DNA of 64,000 nucleotides from Torreya grandis (Eukaryota > Streptophyta > Pinopsida > Cupressales > Taxaceae): assembly GCA_037957365.1 (NCBI GenBank), contig JARHVA010000224.1:4375501-4439500 (forward strand), in the 5' to 3' direction. A program made the translations under genes and the position numbers. A model generated the notes under the pieces. That model worked only from the letters and a program-made list of their open reading frames with translations. It had not been told where the DNA came from and made no database searches. Within the stretch, counting starts at the first letter, position 1, and every line of letters begins with the position of its first letter. Positions 48,001 through 61,000 of this stretch are shown piece by piece.

Positions 48001-49323
48001 GATGCTCTTTCATGTCCCTGGTCACCAAAGAAGGAATACAGGACAGGATCTGAACCTCTTCAGTTGAGTCTCCATACGCTTCCTCCTTAAATAATGAAGC
48101 AAAATATTGCATTGCCTCATTAATGATACCCTGCGTAGAAGAAATAGTCTCTCCACTGTCCATCACCAAAGAAGTTATCCCCTTGCCATGTTGTCTAGCT
48201 CGGACCGAGTTGAAGAAGAAGGCCATGCTCTTATCCTCCTCTTGAACCCATTCAATGCGGGATTTTTGTTTCCAAAAGATTTCATCCTTTAGTTCCCATT
48301 CTTTCAATGCTTTTAAGACCCTGGCTTTCTCCCTCAGCAAAAACTCAGTCATCCTCTCTTCCCGAATGAATCTGTTAATGTCATTCAGCTCCATTTGCGC
48401 CTCATTTTTCCTTTGGAAGATGTTTCCAAAACTTTGTCAGTTCCACCTTTTAAGCTAGTACTTGACAAATTGGAGAAGCTGAATAAAAGTATACATAGTT
48501 GTTCCTACAGCAGGCCTGCCCATCCTCCACCAATCCGCCACATGTCCAAACAGATTCGGGTCCCTAAACCACATGAGCTGAAACTTAAACGGCGTCTTCT
48601 GAGGCAAACGGGTTGAAGAAATTACCAATTTTATGGGCCAGTGGTCCGAACCCCTCCAATCAAGTATCTTCAGGCAAGAAGACCACGCACCCCCCACCCA
48701 ATAACAGGAGGTCATGAATCTATCTATACGCTCCGCAATGCACCTGTCCCCTACCCTTCTATTGTTCTAGGTAAAGCATCCATTGACAGGCTTGATATCC
48801 ACTAAATTGAGTGCCCCAATATTATCCTGGAGCAGAAGAGAAGAAGGTTTCAGCCTTGCATTACCTCCTCTTTTCTTCGTTAAATCAAGAATAGCATTAA
48901 AGTCTCCCACAACAATCCAAGGCAAGTAAAGAAATAATCGACGAAGAAAGTGGATGTTTTTTCAAACAAGAAGTTTACCTTGGAGATCCGTAGGAGCATA
49001 GACATTGGAAAAAAGGACTGATTCACCTGACTCCATACATGAGGCCACCATAGATAAAGAGGATTTAAAGGAAATCCAGGACACAGGTTGGATCTTACAC
49101 AGATTCTAGAAACAAGCCACACCCCCGAAGACCCATGAGCTCCAATGCACTGTCATGAACCGTGCCTCCATAACTTAGGTGCGATATTCCTCATATCATC
49201 CATAGAAACTTTCATTTCTTGAAGAAAGAGAAAATCAGGGACTTGACATCTAACTAATTCCCTAACAACCTTTTGTGTAGGACTGTTGTTCAGTCCCCTT
49301 ACATTCCATGAGATAATGATCAT
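45010..49323 (-). pseudogene. LINE ORF2: endonuclease, reverse transcriptase, RNase H
   Basis: ORF2 nicks the target DNA and copies the element RNA at the nick. The ATG at 49323 overlaps the ORF1 stop (ATGA). Domains in order: AP-like endonuclease, starting I-S-W-N-V-R-G-L-N at 49315, with G-D-F-N-A near 48905 and G-S-D-H-W-P-I near 48646. Reverse transcriptase has K-L-D-M-S-K-A-Y-D near 47562, G-L-R-Q-G-N-P-F-S-P near 47385 and F-V-D-D at 47241-47230. A zinc-binding region has F-W-H-D-S-W near 46475. RNase H runs from about 45530 to 45050 (K-I-N-T-E, M-E-G-L-A-I-L, H-I-P-W-E-W-N, A-K-W). Frame changes near 48960, 47765 and between 46957 and 46580, plus several stops, inactivate it. The first RNase H catalytic Asp is lost, since K-I-N-T is followed by E-S-S. 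Confidence 0.93.
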
Positions 49324-50750
49324 TTTGGAGGAGTTAAAAAGTGGGAGTCTAAGGTCTTAACCGCACTTGACTCCACTAAGGTCTCCCCTATCATCTTAAT
49401 TCTCTCCGTGTCCTTCTTGCGCCCCAATTTAACACTTTTTTCTGACATCCCCTTCTTCCCCTCCTTTTGAAAAATGCCCAAGTGAGGAGAAGATTTACCT
49501 CTCTTATCTACTTTTGCCACCACAGTCCTTGCTAGAAGGTGTGTGTCCTCTCCATTCTGTTCCAGGTCACCATTTGTCGCCTCCACCCACTATGCCTCTG
49601 TCTGCCCCTCCAAAGCCATGGGTAAGGCTGACTCTTCCTGAAGAACCAAAGGAAGATTGGTTGAAATAATCTCTTGTCCTGAACCTCCCACGAGCTTCTC
49701 CACACTCATTAATCCCGGATTTACTTCTTACTGGCCCAATTCATCTAAGATTTCAAACATGTTGAAGGAGTCTTCATCCTGCCGTTCCCTAAGGGTCATC
49801 TTCTGGCCTCTGTTGCAGCTTCGAGCTTTCACCTGCATAAAACCTTTAGCATCCCTGCCCTCTCTGACCCCATACTTCTTCCCTTTATTAGCACTGGGAG
49901 TGTTGCTAGGTGGTTGTTGGGGTTGCTGCTCCATTGACTTATCTTTCGGGCATCTACGCACCAGGTGTCCATATTCATGGCATAGGCGACACCTGAAGGG
50001 AAGGGTCTCATAGTCCAATTGTTGCACCCATGAATATGAACCCGTACTCATCTCCACCGCATCAGGGAATGGTTTGCTCAAATCAAGTTCCACACAAATT
50101 CAAGCAAAAGTCATGACTTTCTTACCTAAACTCTATGTTGAAGACCCCACCGGCCTTCCAAGCGTTGAAGCTAACATCTGGATAACGTCCTCTCGACAAC
50201 ATTCAATAAGAAATCTGGGGAGCTTAACCCATACCGGAACCCGAGTTGGTAATTCCTCAGAAGGATTAAACCCAGCATGCCAAGGTTTGACAAAAAGTCT
50301 AACTTGATTGTAAAAATAAGGTCTTCCCTCAAAAACCCTGTTGCGGTCAGCCAAGCATAGAAACGTCACCATGAAGTAGTTATTTGCCAATAACGTGACC
50401 TCCATTTCTCCCTCTGGTTCCCACACTCTCCTGACCCAACTCTCCAGAAATTGGAGGGAAACTCTCAAACCCAAAAACTTGCAATACAATGAGTGCTTAG
50501 AATAATATTCCATGTCCTCAAAAATCATATCAAAAGGAATTACCAGTTTAGGTCGCTCCTTGCATCTCTCTAGGAAACCATTAATCTTCATGATCCGGGA
50601 GGCCCCAAGGAAGCTCCATTCCATAGCCCCTGAATTTTGGGAAGAAAACTCATTACCTAATGTTTTAACTTACTGCCCCTGCCTGTTCATGCCCACGGCT
50701 TCACTAAAGCTCTTGCCAGGCGTGGTCTTTAAAGTCTCCTGCTAAGCCAT
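49320..50750 (-). pseudogene. LINE ORF1: DUF4283 and zinc-knuckle nucleic-acid-binding protein
   Basis: ORF1 proteins of plant L1 elements bind the element RNA and act as chaperones. The ATG at 50750 heads one frame (476 codons) that holds all recognisable ORF1 sequence, with no frameshift seen. In order, 50624-50140 matches the DUF4283 domain (includes W-V-R-R-V-W-E-P, then F-E-G-R-P-Y and V-W-V-K-L-P). Then comes D-L-S-K-P-F-P. A CCHC knuckle near 49991-49950 reads C-R-L-C-H-E-Y-G-H-L-V-R-R-C, a perfect CX2CX4HX4C. A charged tail follows. Six in-frame stops interrupt it, including one at codon 3, one after the M-T-F-A just upstream of the D-L-S-K segment, and one near 49728. The final TGA (49322-49320) overlaps the ORF2 start. 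Confidence 0.9.
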
Positions 50751-50924
50751 TACCACGCCCTCCTTGGTCCTGCGTGACCGTTTGACACCTCAGCGCCTCC
50801 CCACGCACTCACCCCCCAAATCTTCTCCTGCGCACTCCTAACTACCGCCTGAACAAGCTAGGGCACGGCTGCCCTAGCTCGGCTTTGACCTGCAAACTCT
50901 GAAACCCGTCATTCTCCTTTTCCC

Positions 50925-50944
50925 ATTTATTTATATTTTTAATA
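50925..50944. repeat. LINE target-site duplication, right copy
   Basis: 'atttatttatatttttaata', the partner of 44918-44935. Confidence 0.65.
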
Positions 50945-52457
50945 TAACAATTGAAATTAATTATATCAAATAAAAATATAATTAATTCAAAAAAAAAAAA
51001 AATAAAATAAAATTTAGACTACTTCCGGATTCTCAACAGAGAATCCGAAAACATTACACTTATAATAAAAATATGTTAGGTAGATATCTTATTAGTGTGT
51101 CATATACTATGGATTTGAATGTAAGGTGTGAGTCTCTCAAGTTAACAACATTTCCTCTTTCATATAACTTAAAGTTTTCTTCGATAGTTGCAATATTAAT
51201 TCTTTGCCCTCGATATGAGTGGTACCTTATTAGACCCTATTTAACGTTAGTACATTAATAGTCTGTTTTTTCTCTTTAGTAGGGTATATTATGAATCATA
51301 TATATTATGTGAGTTGTGAAATATTTCCCAGCTTGTTCACGTTTTTATTGATGGAGTCATAAAAAGTATTATCGTGCATCTCTTTATCGATAAATCTCTA
51401 GATAAAATTTCACGTCCGTTTACATTTATACATTAATTTAAAGAAATTTAAAAAGACTTTTTATATTTATATTTATATTTTTTTTAAATTTTAATGTTTT
51501 AGAATCACAAAAATATTTTGAGTGTAAGTTAAACAGAGATTTAAATATTTAAAGTTTTATAAACTTATTTAAACATGTAAAACAAATATATTCATATATA
51601 TAATTATTTTTTTATAATTACTATTAATTTATTATACTGATAGATGTTTATTTAGTGATTTGAGTTTTGTATTTTTTTATTTGATCAATATTTCATGATA
51701 GATTTTGGGATAGATATGATTGTAATTATTTATTTATGACACGTGGCACATATTAGCGTAACTACATTATAAGTCTTGAGAGTCGTTAACACGTATGCAT
51801 TCCCATATTAAAACTCATATGGCAGATACAAAAATGTGAGTTCAATAATTTTAACTAATAAACTGGGTAATTTTTCCATGCTAGTAGTAGGATATTTAAA
51901 CTCTATTGTATTATACATTATTAATCATTTTTGTGCTAGATTTTAAAGTGTATGTAAAGATGTAGAAGTTTGCTTAATGTGTTATTAACTGAAACTAATG
52001 GTGGCATTAACAACATATTCAAAAATTATATTGTAAATATGAACTTGATATCAATGAAATAAAGTTTGAAAGTGTGTTGAGTGTGTGTTTGATTGAGGAT
52101 CTCAAATTAAGGAAATTTATGTACATATTTTACGATTTTAAAGGAGTTTCATTGTCAACTTCATGAATAATTTTTTATTAGTATTACTCTTATTTCAGTG
52201 TAAGATATTTATTTTGAATAACATAAATATTTGGTTGTGTTGACATTTAAAAAATAATAATATTATGTTGTTTGATGGCATGAAATCATTATCTTATTGT
52301 AAACAAAGCATTGGTATTACTTTTTCATTTGATAGAGATTTAGTTAAGCAAACACTATTAATTATTTATGTTTTTGAAAAAAAAATAGTTTTGCTTATTT
52401 AGTGGGACATTGATGGATTAGCATTTTTACCATTAGACATGCAAATGCTAGATATAT
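50945..52457 (+). repeat. Dispersed repeat unit, copy E (right part)
   Basis: Continues E after the LINE. Landmarks are 'ggatttgaatgtaaggtgtg' at 51111, 'gttgcaatattaattctttg' at 51187, 'cccagcttgttcac' at ~51328 and 'cataaaaagtattatcgtgc' at 51358. The alignment with B and D runs to 'gacatgcaaatgctagatat' at ~52457 and then stops abruptly, marking a breakpoint. Confidence 0.75.
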
Positions 52458-55400
52458 AACAACCCTATTGAGATCCAACTAGAAATACGTGATTTTTTTT
52501 ATTGAATACATGTACCAAAAATAGATTACACCATGAGAATCTAACAGAGACAGTTATATACTCAAAGTGTGATAATAGCAAACAAACATATTACATCATA
52601 TATCACTAATGTCTAATATCTTGAGAGCACATTATAATGCAAATATAAAAATTAATTATATTGACTCAATCATGACTAATACAAGTCAACAACCACCACT
52701 ATCAATGTAAAAAAATATGTAATTACAACTCTTTATGACAATATTCAAGAATAAGTACAATTCAATACATTGTACATATAAAATACATAGCTCCATCGAA
52801 ACATAGTTCATGAACTCAAGTATCTTTGACAATATCAAGTGTTGTCTCAATAAATAATATTGTTGTGGAGAGGGAGAGAATCATCTGAGTGCTTTTTCAC
52901 ATCAACCATGAACCAACGATCCCTTTCATTACTCCCTTCAAGAAATAATTCTCCCTTCACAGATGAGTAAATAGTGATGGCACGAGACTCTAGAGAGATA
53001 AACAAGTACATGTGTGTTGTATGATATATAAAACTAAACATGCAGTGTATCATCAAAAGTAATTTTATTACAAGATATCACATAAACATGCAAATCATAC
53101 TCATGAAATGATAATGTATTAATAAACATGTTTCAACCCAAAGTTTTACAAATAATAAATAATAATGATCTATAGATCAATTAGATTCATACCCACCACT
53201 TTATTGGAATGTCTTTCATCTGACATTATGATGTTAGTGAGCCAATGAAGTCTATCTCACTCTTTACTCAGTATCAACAATACAGATTGATCAAAAATAA
53301 TTTAACCATAAGATTCATATAATTTACATCCTCTTAACAAACACATTATATAACATGTTAATATAGGAGTAACCAAAGCATGCATTTATTCCATCAAATG
53401 TACGAATTAATCTTACATTATTTTCTATCTCATACCAGAAATAACGACTACAGTTTATACCATCCAAGTAAATACATATTTAACTATAGATTTTCACTAC
53501 CACAATTAGTTATTAAAGATACTACACCCTATGATAACTTATATTACCATGGTCTAGTATTCTAAGACATAAATTCTAATTTTTCATAATCAATCATATA
53601 AAATAGTCTTAAATACATGAAAATATAAAATTTTATTCAAGTAACTAGATAAAAAAAAGTAAATCACAGTTTCCATAGAACACAATAACATATTATCATA
53701 GAATTCACTAAAGTATTAAAAGTTGTATGCACAAATACATTAAATCATAAGACATATTATTCATAGTAATAACTAATACGCATACATTTAATTAATCAAA
53801 CATAGATGTGAGTCTAAACATATTGATTATAGTATGTATCATCCAGATTTAAGATACATTTAAATTGTAGTACTATGATATTATATACTATCATAGTTCA
53901 TAATCACATAAATACACAACCAAACTTATGATTTTTAAGAATAAAATGACTTACATACATAATAACAATCAAGAAAGTACGAGATTATACCATCCAAATT
54001 TACCCTAAGTTTTAATTACATTCTAACATTCAATAAACTCAACCTATAGGCACACATCATGATGCACTACTATACATTAAATATGTCTAACCACCTATAC
54101 ATAATATACTTAAAATATGTACCCACACAAATATTCATTACCTTGTGTAAATATATTTCAATAGCTTAGTCATGCTATTCTCAAGAATTAGGTAACTCAT
54201 AACTAAATTATACTATAATATCTTGTTTAAATAACATATTTTTGTTTCTAAAGATTATTTTTTATGATTATAGTTCCGATCCTTCGGACACTTTAAGACT
54301 CAATATAACCATCCAATTAGCTATAATCTTAAGCATATGACCCAATACACATATATATAAATAATTGTATAATATTATATGTACTGTATATAAACATACA
54401 AATGTTCTATGTTAATTATATGTCAATGAACAACTATATTTTCAAGTCAGTAACTCCACATGATTTTAACATTCGTTATACTTTCCTATTCATGAAATAT
54501 AATGATGATACTTATAAGATCATGGGTTCAATAAACTAATACTCTTTAATAGGTTTCCAACCTGACATATCCAAAGCGTACATTTTTCCATACACAAGTC
54601 CTTAAGGCAATATAGTTTTCATATCATGGTTCACATAGAAGTATTCGACAATATAGAAATTGATATTATATACACTAAAGCTTCTGTGAATATACAAAAC
54701 ACTAAAATCAAGACATTATTCTAGTTAGAATTTTTTTAAATGACAACACATACTATTACATATATTTATGACACAAAACTCTATATATAAGAAATCAAAA
54801 AATCATAGGGAAATATGTGTCAGATACAATTTTTATATATAAAAATACACCCAATATTAGACTCTAAACTTAGTTATCAACATGATATACCATTATATTT
54901 ATAGTTGGATAAGTCACACTTACTATGATTAATTACATTATCATTGTGTTAAATATCACAAAAGTCCTGTTAAAAGCCTTTTCCTCAGTATTGTGTACCA
55001 AAATCCTCACAAATGCTATATTTAACACATTTGAAGAATATTACATGTGAATTATATGTGATACCAATCTCTTACTATGAGTGAATTATAAATGCATAGA
55101 TGAGTGAATCCACATGAGTATAGTAAAACCATTAAGACCGTAAATTCATAATAAATTATTAGAATTATTATATTGCCAATTATTCTAATTAACTATAGAA
55201 TTGTATTAACATATCTAAATACCACATGTATATTTATTAATGGTATTATTTATTCAATATTCACAATTAAACCAGAAGTATGTTCTTGTTTATTAGTAAG
55301 CACAAACTAATACAAGTAAAATATCATTCAAAGTGGTATAGTTCAAAATATATTCAAGTTTAGCTATGCTTGAGGTTTACTGCACTTATAATATATAGAA

Positions 55401-57546
55401 GTTCTCGCTTTTAAGGTATAGTTGTCTTTAAGAACGTTTATATATATATATAAAATAAGGACGTGGATGATAATTCTGTTATTAATCCCAAACAATTTAC
55501 AACAATGCCAACAACAATTTTTTTAATATATATTCCACATAGAATACGGTGATATCAGTATTGCTGAGAAAAACTCACAATTATATATATGGTGTTTCAC
55601 ATACTACGGCCTGCTACATTTTGTTTAAAAAGTTTTGATAGCTAAATTAAAGGGTAACACCACAAAGGAATAAGGACCTTCGTACATAACATAAATCTTA
55701 TTGGTACCACTGTACAACAATCCATATTTATAAGGATTAATAGTGGTTGTATTTATAAGTATACAACAATTTGGATTTTACTATTATAACAACGATTTCA
55801 TATAAAAACATAGCGATGGTAACCATTATAATGTCCGTCTAATGGAGTACTATGTTCTCCTTACGATATCACTGAGTAAAATAAACTCAATGTTGTAATA
55901 TATATATTAGATTAAGAGTTTCCTAAAACACACCATAAATATATCTCAACCTGTCAAGTTACATAAAACAAATCCTTATCCAGAAATACAGATAGAAATA
56001 ATAGATAAATATTATTTAACACATCACTTGTTAAACCCATAACATAAATATTATTAATTCGATACAACAACGATTAATAGGACTTTGTTAGCAAAGCTTT
56101 GTGATAGTTGTTATTTCTATAGATGACATGTGATATGTAAGTAAATCGCTATTTATTAAACAAACAGACTGCCTATTTCAGTTTACCACACATTTTGAGT
56201 TTTATTTCAAGAACATATTTCCCTGGTTCTCTAAATTTGAAGCGTTATGTATTCATTTTCCTAAATATTTCAGGCATATACATACATACATACACATGTT
56301 CATGAGTATTGTTCATTTCGAGATATATACTACTGACATATATCTATAAAAACATACAAATAAACATGCAAATATTTATTGCATCATTCTTAAATAAATG
56401 CACATAGATTAAGTACTTTGCCTACCCGGCATACCGTGCTTGCATTCCTGGTTTTGCTTCTCTCCGCCATGTCTCCCCCAATGCACCTTCTCTCAATCCA
56501 ATTTTTCGAAATATGAAAATAGGCGTAGCTTTTAAGATTTTTCCATTTTTTGTTTATTAAAATATTTCTTTTATTTTTGTTATTATTTTCATATGAGAGT
56601 TACACTTTTCTTTAAAGTTTGAGTTTCTCTCTTTTTTGTTTTATTCCATTTATTTCTTTTTGCTTTATCTTTTTATTTTTTCAACTGGCATTAATTAAAT
56701 CAATTAATTTTTACCTTTGAAATTTTTTTAAAGTATGATTTTTTGTATAATGACTTAACAATAATTAACCCATTAAATTGTCAATGTATTTAATTTTTTT
56801 TAAAAAGAAAATTACTATACATTTTCAACAACATCTAGATTTAGTTATTAAGTTAGTCTACATATCTATTTAAACAAATTAATCGTTCGAAAATATTAAC
56901 AGTTATGAGCACATGACATGAACAAAACCATATAAGGTTAATTCCACATCATTATTAGGTAAGTTATCAAACCATGTGTAAATGACTATCTAAATGTAAA
57001 TAATATCCAAATACATGTTATACTAATCATTTTATCATGCATTTTAACATGTGTTAATACTGTGATATGTTTAAAGTTCTCGTTAGTTCTCTATCATCCT
57101 CCAACATTTTCATTTACTTCACCCTCTCCAATGATGTTTTCCCTTCATTATGCTCTGAAGGATGATTTTTCTTGCATCAATCTCACAATAAATAGGGAGT
57201 TAGGCCATATCAACATGATATACTAAAAACATAAAATATAGTTAAAATGATAAATCAACATATTTGTAATGTAGACACATACTCTACAATTAGCTCATAG
57301 TAATATAAACATGTAACCTATAAAATATATTACTAATCCATAACAACATATATCTCAGAGCTTAGTCAAAATATAACCAAATCAGATGTGTCAACTATAA
57401 ATATTCATAGATAGTCAAATAGTTTGCTTAGCGAAGAATCAAGATTTAACATCCATCCTCCTAAATTTAATCATCGTCTTGGATGACTCTTATTCAAACA
57501 TAAGTTTTGAATTAAAATCATTTTTCAACAAAAAAAATAAGTTAGT
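52458..57546. other. AT-rich spacer, nothing recognised
   Basis: About 5 kb with no readable coding frame beyond short chance open frames (52847-53056, 53380-53565). I see no terminal repeats, LTR ends or RNA genes. A 'catacatacatacaca' run lies near 56280. Confidence 0.5.
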
Positions 57547-57807
57547 CTAATAGTATAAAATCAAGAAATAAATATAAAATTCACCTTTAGAACTCTTCAG
57601 AGTTATTCTAAGTAGTATTTTTCTCATAGTATTGGTCCCACAAGGCCCTGCTTTGTGACATTTTCTTATTATACAAAAATGTTTGTCAGTGTCTTTTATT
57701 TTGATTAGTTCTATCATGACCACCCTGAGGTCCAGAACCACAAAACCAACCATTGCATATTTTTGTGAGAGTTTCACCGACTTTCCAAGTGCACATGAGA
57801 TCGTCAT
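57547..57807 (-). other. Unassigned 86-codon open frame
   Basis: Readable minus frame containing V-V-L-D-L-R-V-V-M-I-E-L and later H-K-A-G-P-C-G-T-N. Composition is a little less AT-rich than the flanks. I recognise no family, and a decayed exon or chance frame are both possible. Confidence 0.25.
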
Positions 57808-57929
57808 ACAAACCAGAACAAATGACCAATGAGAGTTTCATAAAACCTTACAACCCTTCTGCACATCTCTCTAATCTAGAGAGTGTTTTTCTCACTTCGG
57901 AGAAAAGTATTTAGAGAACCTGGCAAGAA

Positions 57930-58030
57930 TGATGTGAATAAGTTAATACTATCGCTACCCTACATAGCTCTTGATAAGTATAACATGTCCATACTATCAC
58001 TATTCCATGGAGCTCCTAACAAGTATGACG
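57930..58030. repeat. Degenerate ~46-bp tandem pair
   Basis: 'atactatcgctaccctacat..agctc.tgataagtat' is followed by 'atactatcactattccatgg.agctcctaacaagtat', a two-copy imperfect repeat. Confidence 0.7.
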
Positions 58031-61000
58031 ATAAATTGGAACTGAAAATATTATGTTTCTAATGTATACAATATTAAGGTATAATCGCCCCACTGTATAC
58101 ATGCATATGACTATACGACTGAATTCGATAAGTATGTCTGTCAATCCTAATTTTGACAAGTCCGTCTATCGAATCCAAACTCAATAACTACATATAATGT
58201 CCATTTATCTTTGTTCCATCCATCAAGGTATATACTATTAAGTATTCATATAAATAATATGTTTTACAAACTTATTAATAAAATTCATGTTTCTTTGTGA
58301 ATGTTTATTAGTATAACTTTTGATTGTGTTATGTTGATAAATTGATAGATTCGAAGAAAATATGATTAATTTATTCCATTTTTCGTTATTTATTATGAAG
58401 ATCTATTAAATAATCCATATTTAATGCACATGAACCAAACTCATGACAATATCATTATTTCTCTATAATTAGTTCATATTCTTCATATAACTACAATGTA
58501 AAATATATGTAATACATATTATATCTACATTTATATACTTAATATTAATGATATCTAATAACTATTTTTTTTCTCCACTATAACTTATCATTTGATACAT
58601 AAGGTTGTACCACTTGGCACCAAAAATTTTCACATAATAATACAATGATTTCCCTTAATAATTTATTTGTGAATATTCCCTTATTAAATTGAATGAGAAC
58701 GTAACAAATTTTTCCTATGTTATAATGGCCTCGTTAATATTAATTGTATCACTTAAAATTAATCTAGTTTAAATCACACGTAAAACCCCCTTAATCATCA
58801 TGCCACTTAGAAATATATCTCACAACACATTATATTAACTATTCCACAAACTCCAGGGTTTTTTCCACTCCTCGACATGCGTGTGAACTACCATATGGCT
58901 GAGGACTTTATTAAATGTAAGGGCCACATAAATAAGAGTCACTTTAAAATCACACTGAGGACTTAGTGCTATATTTTTTGGTCCACATGTAGTTTATGAT
59001 GAGAGCGTGTGACACCCATCTCGAGGAACAAACTTTTGGATTTATTGAGTTATACACTTCAATTTTTCATATTTAAAGTCTGTAGAGAGCTATTTACTTT
59101 GGCCATTCACTATGCGATAAACACAGAGTAACGTGGAATTAGATGTAAACAGAGCGATTTGTTGCTTAATTTAATGGTCGTGTTATTCACATGGATGGCT
59201 GAGACTCCTCGTGTATACTTAATATACGAACAATGGAATGAACCTCACAGAATAAATAAAATAAATATATTAATGTAATTAAATTATAATAATAATAATT
59301 TTTAACATACTTACAATTATTACTATTTTAGATTTGATTCTTTATCCATTAAATAAATTAAATATAATATATTAATATCATTATATATTAAATTATGAAA
59401 GGATTTTAAATGAATTATTTAAATATATTATATAAAAAATTACTTTTTTTATGTATAAATATTTATTTTTTTATATAATATTTTAATATAATTTTAATTA
59501 TACAATTTAATTACCTAATTTCCAAATAAATCAACCTTCCTATATATATTTTCTTCCTAATACATAATTATATTGACTACTTCCTCACATCTTTATGTTT
59601 CCTACATCTCTTTTTCAAAATACTATCATAACATTATATATTTTAATAAACATTATATATTATTTATGAATACCATAGTAAACAAAAATTAAACTAAACC
59701 CATTTACACCTTAGTTAATTTATTTTAATTAATACAAAGATATTGTAATCAAATTTTTATTAATAACTACTAATCCATTAATTGAAATATGCATAATTTT
59801 GTACTCATTTTTTGATCGTGAGTTTAAATGGTTTCCTCACTTTAATTCCTCATTCTACACATATTTCAATACTTTTTTCATTATTAAAATCATTTCACTA
59901 GTATACATTTAACCGAAAATCCTACTTTTTTCCGGAGTTTGAATATTTATTTTGCACCCATTTGAAGCGTTAGAAATGCGAAGTACAGAGAAAAACTAAG
60001 GTTTGGTGGTTTTGGAACTAAGATTTCAATTGGTCACAGACCAAGTATCTCTCTATTAAAAAGAATGCCATGTATTCCTGCAGCTACGAAACGTAACCTG
60101 GCTGTAGATAATTTACACGTTCCCACTATTTTCATTAATTTATTTTGTAATAATTTTTCCTTCGCGTAATTCGTAAAGAATGTCTATTCTCCTTTTAGAC
60201 TATATATTTTCACATATATATTTTTAATGTATTTTTTCTTCCCTATATATATAGGAATTTCTACTTCATTGAAAAGAAAAAGAAAGAAAGTTCAAATTAT
60301 ATTTTGTAACGTATTTCAAATAGTATAAATATAATCATTTTTAACATTGTACAAATATTGTCTTGTAATTAAATAATAGTTTCTTTCGACTCCAAATTCA
60401 TGTATATAATTAAATTATTAACTCCCACAATTCTAAGGATATCAACAACACTATTATTATACAATAATAACATTTTTATAGTCTTAATATAATTTGATAA
60501 AAAAATTGTTGCATGTGAATTTTTTTTGGTGAGAATATTTATAATAAATAACTTTATACAATAAAATTGGTATTTTTGAATCATTGTGACATCAAATAAA
60601 GATTTATGTTTTTTTATCTGAAAGATTTAATGTGTGTGTGTGGGGAGCTATCAAATACCAACATCAATTAAAAGTTCAATTCACTTTGAATTGGTAATTT
60701 GTAGAGTTTCCCTACATGTTGTATAAACTTTTTATCTTTTTTTACAAAAAAATGTCTTATAATAAAGCGCATCCAATGAACCTGATTACTATCAAGATAA
60801 TAAAATAATAATAGGCAAACCTTCTTAAACATTAACAAGTATAGATTCATAGTGAATGATTCAAATAATTAAAAATCATGCATAAATAAGTATCAACTCA
60901 TAATTAAAGTTGATATGTAAAATTCAAAACTCTAAAAATAAATAAAGCATGTCCTATTATTTTTAGTAGTTGCTATTTTTTATTAAGTTTCGCATACAAG

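Larger units (their letters stand above)
44936..50924 (-). mobile_element. Near full-length L1-type LINE (5.99 kb)
   Basis: The compositional break at both ends is sharp: this block is GC-balanced inside AT-rich DNA. Read on the minus strand it has a ~170-bp 5' untranslated region from 50924, ORF1 (50750-49320), ORF2 (49323 to about 45010) and a short 3' untranslated end finishing 'ttttttacccctttttatta'. There is no long poly(A). Target-site duplications flank it, and it splits repeat unit E, whose two halves join cleanly on comparison with D. Both ORFs carry stops or shifts, so it cannot move by itself. The 32387-33108 fragment belongs to the same or a closely related family. Confidence 0.93.

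Noticed and set aside
45004..50745. Several + strand open frames across the LINE
   Set aside because: They are antisense shadows of ORF1 and ORF2. All recognised domains read on the minus strand.
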